Below, in pieces: positions 5,701 through 8,774 of a stretch of 8,774 nt of DNA. The stretch covers positions 6,382-15,155 of the forward strand of contig JAOZLU010000109.1 of the NCBI GenBank assembly GCA_029934695.1, in the 5' to 3' direction. Position 1 is the first letter of the stretch. Each line of letters starts with the position of its first letter. The notes beneath the pieces were generated by a model that was not told where the DNA came from, ran no database searches, and was given only the letters and a program-made list of their open reading frames with translations. A program made the translations under genes and the position numbers. The DNA comes from Desulfobacterales bacterium (GTDB taxonomy: Bacteria; Desulfobacterota; Desulfobacteria; Desulfobacterales; 4be13).

Positions 5701-7710
5701 CCACATTTCCCCGTCTCTTGTTTTCAGCGCGCTCGTTGTGTAGTAACTGAATTTATTACCCTGCAATCCGTCTTTTTCAGTATAGATTTTAACCACGGTT
5801 TCTTTTTCAGGATCAAACTTCAACAAGCCGGAATCAGAGCCTAACCAGAGGAAGCCTTCTTTATCCTCAAGTATGCCTCTTACTGCATTGCTGGGAAAGC
5901 CATGGTCCTTTGTATAATGTTTGAAAGTCCCCGAGTGTTTATCAAACTTGTTCAGCCCGCCGTCATCAGTACTGATCCAGAACCTGCCCGAAGAGTCCGT
6001 ATAACAGTCATTGACCACATTGCCGCTGATACTTTCGGGATTATCAGGATCATTTTTATGATGCTTAAATGTTTCAGTATTGCTGTCAAATCGATCCAGT
6101 CCGCCGCCTGATGTGCCAATCCATAATACACCGTCACTGTCCTGAAACAACATCCATGCAGAGTTGATACCCAAGGTGTCAGGATCATCCGGATCATGTT
6201 CGTAGTGTCTGAACATTTCCGCTCTTTTGTCAAATTTGAATATTCCGCCTGCTTCCGTACCAAACCACAGGATATCAGGATTGTTCTTATCTTCCATCAG
6301 ATTTCTGGCAACTTCTCTTGCATATTCGTTTTTATACCGTTTTACAAATGCCTCTGTTTCCCTGTCGAATATGCCAAGCATCCCGTCGTTGGTTCCGACC
6401 CAGAATGTTCCTGAATTGTCTTCGAACACAGAAAATGCATAATTATCTGACAATCCCTCCGGATTATCCGGATCATGTTTATATACGGTAAAATCATCTG
6501 TTGTCCTGTTGTATTTGAGAAATCCGTTCTGGGATCCCATCCAAATCTGATTTTTGCTGTCTTCAGTTATAGTGACAATTGCATTTGTGCTCAGACTTCT
6601 GTTATCCTTGGGATCATTCCTGTAAAGATGAAATCTTCGGCTTTGCCTGTCATATTTCTCAACAGGTCCTGTATTCTCAATCACCCACAGTATGCCTGCC
6701 CGGTCTTCGAAACAACTCATTATGATATCGCCGCTCAGACTGTCCGGGTTCTCAGGATCATGTCTGTAATGGATAAATTTCCGGGTTTTTTTGTCAAATT
6801 TCTCAAGTCCGACGGATATGGAATACGGATGTCCGATCCACAAATCGCCCTGTTTATCCTCCATGACAGAGTAAACCTCGTCATTGGCCAGGGTGTCGGG
6901 ATCATCAGGATCATGGCGGTAATGGGTGAATTTCCGGGTATTCTTATCAAATTGGTCAAGTCCGCCACCTTTGGTTCCGATCCAGAGATATCCGTCCATG
7001 TCTTCAGTAATTGCATAAACCCAGTCAGCAGACAGGGTGTCCGGATTATCCGGATCATGTCTGTAACGGGTAAAAGTGTTGGTTTTCTTATCGAATTTGT
7101 TCAGCCCGCCTTTCTGGGTTCCTATCCAGATAAAGCCCTCCCTGTCGATACAGACAGACCAGATATTATTATCACTCAGGCTGTTCGGGTTACCAGGCTC
7201 ATGCTGATAACGGGTAAAGATGTCGGTTTTCTTGTCATATTTGTTAAGCCCGCCCTGTGTGCCGACCCAGAGCAGTCCGTCATTATCTTCCGCAACTGTT
7301 TTGGGGGCCCAGTTGAAGTGGTTGCTGTTTATACTGTTCGGATTATCCAGATCGTTTTTATACCAGATAAATGTGTCTGTATTTCTGTCAAAACAATTCA
7401 GCCCGCCGCCCAGTGACGGAATCCAGAGCAGTCCGTCCCTGTCCTCCAAAGCTGACGGTACCAGATTTGTCGAGAGAGAACCGGGTCTAGCTGTATAAAC
7501 CTTTACATCTTGTCCGTCATATCTGACCAGACCGCCGGTAGTGCCGACCCACAAAAATCCGTCTTTATCCTGGGTAATGCTGCAATTGTATGATGCGGTG
7601 TTAAACGGGTGATCAAACTTCATATCAGTACCCTGGGCCGCGTGAACATTTGCCCATGAGATTAGGATCGAAAGAATAATCAGAATGGTGTTTTTGCTTA
7701 TGAATTTCAT
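2719..7710 (-). CDS. Propeller-type hybrid sensor histidine kinase with receiver, PAS and SpoIIE/PP2C phosphatase output
   Basis: The protein has 1663 residues and starts at an ATG with GAGGAG 6 nt upstream. Domains in order: signal peptide (1-24, ending NVHA); 14 two-component-regulator propeller repeats (about 43-690, pattern ED..G.LWIGT.GGGL..FD), enough for two seven-bladed propellers; Y_Y_Y domain (about 725-800); one membrane helix (806-824); coiled coil; HisKA with SHELRTPLNG, His868; HATPase_c with N-box NLIGNAIKFT, DTGIGIP (Asp1030) and GGTGLGL; receiver with VVDDE and phospho-acceptor Asp1188; PAS (about 1267-1385); second coiled coil; SpoIIE-type PP2C phosphatase with GGD (Asp1446), DCTGHGVPGA (Asp1463), TDG and a final DDVTVVGF. 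All catalytic residues I looked for are present. The propellers should lie in the periplasm and read a ligand or a carbohydrate-like signal; the phosphatase output suggests control of an anti-sigma/antagonist-type partner rather than DNA binding. No separate response regulator is nearby. Two palindromic elements are inserted in frame, at residues about 1004-1022 and 1532-1543. Confidence 0.93.
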   Translation of the reverse strand: MKFISKNTILIILSILISWANVHAAQGTDMKFDHPFNTASYNCSITQDKDGFLWVGTTGGLVRYDGQDVKVYTARPGSLSTNLVPSALEDRDGLLWIPSLGGGLNCFDRNTDTFIWYKNDLDNPNSINSNHFNWAPKTVAEDNDGLLWVGTQGGLNKYDKKTDIFTRYQHEPGNPNSLSDNNIWSVCIDREGFIWIGTQKGGLNKFDKKTNTFTRYRHDPDNPDTLSADWVYAITEDMDGYLWIGTKGGGLDQFDKNTRKFTHYRHDPDDPDTLANDEVYSVMEDKQGDLWIGHPYSISVGLEKFDKKTRKFIHYRHDPENPDSLSGDIIMSCFEDRAGILWVIENTGPVEKYDRQSRRFHLYRNDPKDNRSLSTNAIVTITEDSKNQIWMGSQNGFLKYNRTTDDFTVYKHDPDNPEGLSDNYAFSVFEDNSGTFWVGTNDGMLGIFDRETEAFVKRYKNEYAREVARNLMEDKNNPDILWFGTEAGGIFKFDKRAEMFRHYEHDPDDPDTLGINSAWMLFQDSDGVLWIGTSGGGLDRFDSNTETFKHHKNDPDNPESISGNVVNDCYTDSSGRFWISTDDGGLNKFDKHSGTFKHYTKDHGFPSNAVRGILEDKEGFLWLGSDSGLLKFDPEKETVVKIYTEKDGLQGNKFSYYTTSALKTRDGEMWFAGLRGVNSFYPEKIKDNPYIPPVVLTSFRQGDEEPDFGMAIERVREMNLTWQKNFFEFEFASLNYTLPEKNRHAYMLEGFDTKWNHIGIRRYGKYTNLPGGTYTLRLRGSNNDGVWNEKGVAIRITVPSPPWKRWWAYSLYVIMLAGIVFGYVRHRTKAQAEELERQRKELDQERLAAERLRRIDKMKDEFLANTSHELRTPLNGIIGIAESLADGAVGPVTSEQSRNLAMISSSGRRLTNLVNDILDFSKLKTHDLDIRSKPMDIRSITEIVMALSRPLIGQKSVTLENHIPDSLPLAHADEDRLQQILINLIGNAIKFTHEGQVTVSAAHKDLQNKDLRGFENLGGLNEFIRVSVSDTGIGIPEEEQERIFKSFEQADGSADREYGGTGLGLAVTKKLVELHGGAIEVESSPDRGAIFSFTLPVAQDQTVEDVPEIIEQRIASEASVQDESFHDDEAKPETGDQQTVLVVDDEIVNIQVLKNHLSAQNYRVLTAQSGLQALEILQHEEPDIVILDLMMPRMNGYEVCRKIRETKDPSSMPIVMLTAKNRGSDLIQGFDCGANDYLVKPFNKGELLARAKAHLELKAYHGKLSASEKKYRSLHERALEGIFQTTPDGRVLSVNPALVRIMGYDSEEDLTSSVMNLGEEVYASRQDREEFIRLIRENGQVEGFETKFHRKDGTTIWVSLYSRSVHDAEGKLLHFEGLLVDITERLEKEKAEREREVIRAVNEKIMDSINYAQRIQASVLPNMEEMRTYLPDSFFLWEPRDVVGGDIYFAERFDDGILIAVIDCTGHGVPGAFMSMIASSAMRRITINKGCHDPAEILKQMNIIVKTSLQQDKEYAVSDDGMDMAVCFLKYETSEVSKTSEVSTLIFAGAKLPLFHVSDGEVNMIKGDRQSIGYKRSDLTFDFTNHTVSAEKGVSFYMSTDGFWDQLGGEKPFSFGKKRFRDLLGQFEDSPFEKQQEMLVQAFKEHKGEWDRLDDVTVVGFKV
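3082..3118. repeat. Palindromic element copy 2, in frame inside the phosphatase domain
   Basis: TGAGACCTCCGAGGTTT (3082-3098) and its exact complement (3102-3118) flank the loop TTG, a perfect 17-bp stem. Read in the gene's frame it encodes TSEVSKTSEVS (residues 1533-1543), between CFLKYE and TLIFAGAKLPLF. In relatives this position is a short turn between two strands of the PP2C fold, so the element appears to be an insertion tolerated in a surface loop. No extra half-site flanks this copy. Confidence 0.9.
4652..4699. repeat. Palindromic element copy 3, in frame inside the HATPase domain, with extra half-site
   Basis: AGACCTCCGAGGTTT (4652-4666) pairs with AAACCTCGCAGGTCT (4670-4684) with one mismatch, around the loop TCA. 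A further GGAGGTCT half-site follows at 4692-4699, and AGGTCTTTGT is repeated at 4679-4688 and 4694-4703. In the gene's frame the stretch encodes KDLQNKDLRGFENLGGLNE (residues 1004-1022), between VTVSAAH and FIRVSVSDTGIGIP. In ordinary HATPase domains these two strands are joined by a short turn, so this looks like an insertion. The reading frame differs from the one used in copy 2. Confidence 0.88.
5655..7584 (-). repeat. Coding tandem repeats: 14 propeller units
   Basis: Within the sensor gene, units of about 43-51 codons repeat 14 times. Most consist of a blade motif (ED.DG.LWIGT.GGGL.KFDK.T..F) and a linker of the form YRHDPDNPDSLS.N.V. DNA identity between units is visible in places, for example GGATTATCCGGATCATGT near 6464 and again near 7048, which suggests recent duplication or gene conversion among middle units. 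The outermost units are more diverged, and unit 9 lacks the HDPDNP linker. Confidence 0.8.
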
Positions 7711-7726
7711 ATATTACTCCTCACTA

Positions 7727-7771
7727 TTGACAAATCCAGAGATAGCGGTTCGGATTTGTCAATCCGAACCG
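7727..7771. promoter_or_regulatory. Two overlapping, mutually exclusive perfect hairpins in the sensor-kinase leader
   Basis: Hairpin A: CGGTTCGGATT (7746-7756) pairs with AATCCGAACCG (7761-7771) around a 4-nt loop, 11 bp perfect. Hairpin B: TTGACAAATCC (7727-7737) pairs with GGATTTGTCAA (7752-7762) around a 14-nt loop, also 11 bp perfect. The two share bases 7752-7762, so only one can form. In the sensor transcript A forms first; B would place its 3' arm next to the GAGGAG ribosome site. No T-run follows either, so a classic terminator is unlikely. Hairpin A also belongs to the family seen at 667-690. It may act as a switch for translation, protect the racemase mRNA 3' end, or be only a mobile repeat. 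Confidence 0.55.
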
Positions 7772-7785
7772 AGCGGGAGGTGCCT

Positions 7786-8502
7786 TTATTTAAAATTGGC
7801 AGGTTTATAATAAGTCAGCCTGCTCTGGGACAGATTGTTCCTGACAAGCAGTTCCATATAACTGACAGCCGTACAGTTCGGATCAAGGACAGGCGCAGGC
7901 TTCCCCGCTTCTTTCAGAAGTCCGGCAACTTCTGCTGCCACACCGACAAAACAGGTACAGCCCAGAATAATCGCCTGGGCTCCGTCCTCTTCGACGGCTT
8001 TCAGACTTTGATCAAATACTCTTTCTACGGCAAGTTCGGTATTTGTCAGATCGGTCACCCCCATATCCACACTTCGTATGGAAGCAAAATTCTCCGTTAT
8101 TCCGAATGCTCTGACATGTTCTGTCTGCAATGCAACAACACTGTCCAGAACCGTAATAATCGAAAATCGCTGGGCAATCATCATTGCAGTGTAAGCACAT
8201 GCCCGGAATCCTCCGATGATCGGGATATCCAATACCTCTCTGGCAGCTTCGACACCGCACATATCCATATCACTGACGACAATCCCGTCATATCCGTCCT
8301 TCTCAGCATGCAATGCAATTTCAATCACATAAGGCGCGTTAACCGACAGATCATAACGGCCCTCTATGCAGATGTTCCCTTGTTTGAGACTCACAACATC
8401 CACGGTCACATCTGGCGAAATAACAGGTCCGAGTGCCTCCTTCATCTTCACATTAAATATTTCGCTGTTATCAGGGATAATCAGCATAAGTTTGATACTC
8501 AT
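7786..8502 (-). CDS. Asp/Glu/hydantoin racemase-superfamily protein
   Basis: The protein has 238 residues, normal for the family. The ATG is preceded by a strong AAGGAGGAA site. Family features include an N-terminal strand KLMLIIPDN, the segment GIVVSDMDMCGVEAAREVLDIPIIGG, RFSIITV, and the C-terminal catalytic motif AIILGCTCF with Cys182. It is cytoplasmic, with no signal peptide. Members racemise hydantoins or Asp/Glu, or act as maleate isomerases and arylmalonate decarboxylases. The first catalytic Cys, normally in an ACFGDPG-like motif, is not in its usual place: the aligned segment reads SDMDMCG, with Cys82 four positions later. The reaction could therefore differ from racemisation. The gene follows the DUF917 gene by 22 bp, which suggests a shared operon and a substrate of the hydantoin type. 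Confidence 0.85.
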   Translation of the reverse strand: MSIKLMLIIPDNSEIFNVKMKEALGPVISPDVTVDVVSLKQGNICIEGRYDLSVNAPYVIEIALHAEKDGYDGIVVSDMDMCGVEAAREVLDIPIIGGFRACAYTAMMIAQRFSIITVLDSVVALQTEHVRAFGITENFASIRSVDMGVTDLTNTELAVERVFDQSLKAVEEDGAQAIILGCTCFVGVAAEVAGLLKEAGKPAPVLDPNCTAVSYMELLVRNNLSQSRLTYYKPANFK

Positions 8503-8524
8503 ATTTCCTCCTTGATCAGTTTTT

Positions 8525-8773
8525 TCAGATCTGCCGAATGTCTTTCAACGGCACATAAGGTCCGAAGTATTCAAAACTCCTATACAAACCGGAGAACTCG
8601 TTAATAATGTAACGCGTCGTCATTTCCTTGGGAGCCTCCACCCCGATCAGGGTCAGATACTGCCCCTTTTCCATGGCGGTGTTGCTCACAGGCTTTCCGT
8701 CATCTCCCAGATAGCAAATCAGGTCAGGTGCCATTGCAACAGGATAATTCTTTTCACTGGACCAGACAATAAT
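8525..8773 (-). CDS. DUF917 / S-methyl-thiohydantoin desulfurase-like protein, C-terminal fragment
   Basis: The last 82 codons of a gene that enters from the right edge are visible, ending with TGA at 8527-8525. The readable part includes VAMAPDLICYLGDDGKPVS, MEKGQYLTLIGVEAPKEM and FEYFGPYVPLKDI. This matches the known end of DUF917 (S-Me-THD) proteins, where a xPDLIxxLDxxTGxPI strand is followed by a YGQxVxVIGxxAP strand and a GPxxFGYxxxYVPI tail. These proteins are hydantoinase-related and often lie beside hydantoin racemase-like genes, as here. The active-site part is outside the window, so substrate and catalytic state cannot be judged. The internal ATG near 8734 is not taken as the start because the frame and the family similarity continue upstream to the edge. 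Confidence 0.72.
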   Translation of the reverse strand: MIVWSSEKNYPVAMAPDLICYLGDDGKPVSNTAMEKGQYLTLIGVEAPKEMTTRYIINEFSGLYRSFEYFGPYVPLKDIRQI

Positions 8774-8774
8774 G

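Noticed and set aside
6475..7416. Plus-strand open frame of 313 codons with internal repeats
   Set aside because: The repeats are the reverse complement of the propeller repeats of the sensor kinase; the frame is an antisense shadow.
5655..7584. CRISPR-like periodic repeats
   Set aside because: The period is about 145 bp, the units are coding and diverged, and they correspond to protein propeller blades.
7735..7762. Possible promoter: TTGACA on either strand within the leader hairpins
   Set aside because: On the minus strand the hexamer at 17-bp spacing is CTGGAT, a poor -10 match. TTGACA occurs on both strands as part of the hairpin arms, so it is explained by the palindrome.
7746..7771. 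Rho-independent terminator between the racemase and kinase genes
   Set aside because: The stem is strong, but neither strand has a T-run after it, so it is reported as a repeat or possible regulatory structure.
7756..8604. Plus-strand open frame of 282 codons
   Set aside because: It lies antisense to the racemase-family gene and the end of the DUF917 gene. Its composition (many His, Ser, Asn, Cys) is typical of a shadow frame.

Overview
The window looks like part of a bacterial genome of the sulfate-reducing deltaproteobacterial type (Desulfobacterota, perhaps Desulfonema-like). This is inferred from the very large propeller-type hybrid sensor kinase, the repeat-rich intergenic DNA and the multicopy-style ATPase/nuclease; no marker gene fixes the taxonomy. 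Every gene I can support lies on the minus strand, so transcription runs from right to left.

Read in the direction of transcription: (1) the C-terminal end of a DUF917 / S-methyl-thiohydantoin desulfurase-like protein (right edge to 8525); (2) an Asp/Glu/hydantoin racemase-superfamily protein (8502-7786) 22 bp later, probably in the same operon; (3) a 75-bp spacer with two overlapping, mutually exclusive perfect hairpins; (4) a 1663-residue sensor (7710-2719) with signal peptide, 14 propeller repeats, Y_Y_Y domain, one membrane helix, histidine kinase, receiver, PAS and a C-terminal SpoIIE/PP2C phosphatase; (5) an AAA-like ATPase with a C-terminal PD-(D/E)XK nuclease domain (2630-1044); (6) about 450 bp without a convincing gene but with several palindromes; (7) the N-terminal 197 codons of a probable outer-membrane beta-barrel protein (592 to the left edge).

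The racemase and DUF917 proteins probably act together on a hydantoin-like or related small molecule. The sensor would read a periplasmic signal and pass it through phosphotransfer to a Ser/Thr phosphatase output. The ATPase/nuclease may be co-transcribed with the sensor (88-bp gap), but no functional link is shown.

The most interesting signal is a palindromic element of about 33 bp (core AGACCTCCGAGGTTT, 3-nt loop, then its complement) present three times: once between genes, and twice inside the sensor-kinase gene. The two genic copies are in frame, in two different reading frames, and add short extra peptides to the HATPase and phosphatase domains. The element has no stop codon in any frame. 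Two copies carry an extra half-site on the same side. A second hairpin family (core GATTGAYAAATC on the minus strand) occurs upstream of two gene starts. Together these resemble Rickettsia-style palindromic elements that invade coding sequence.
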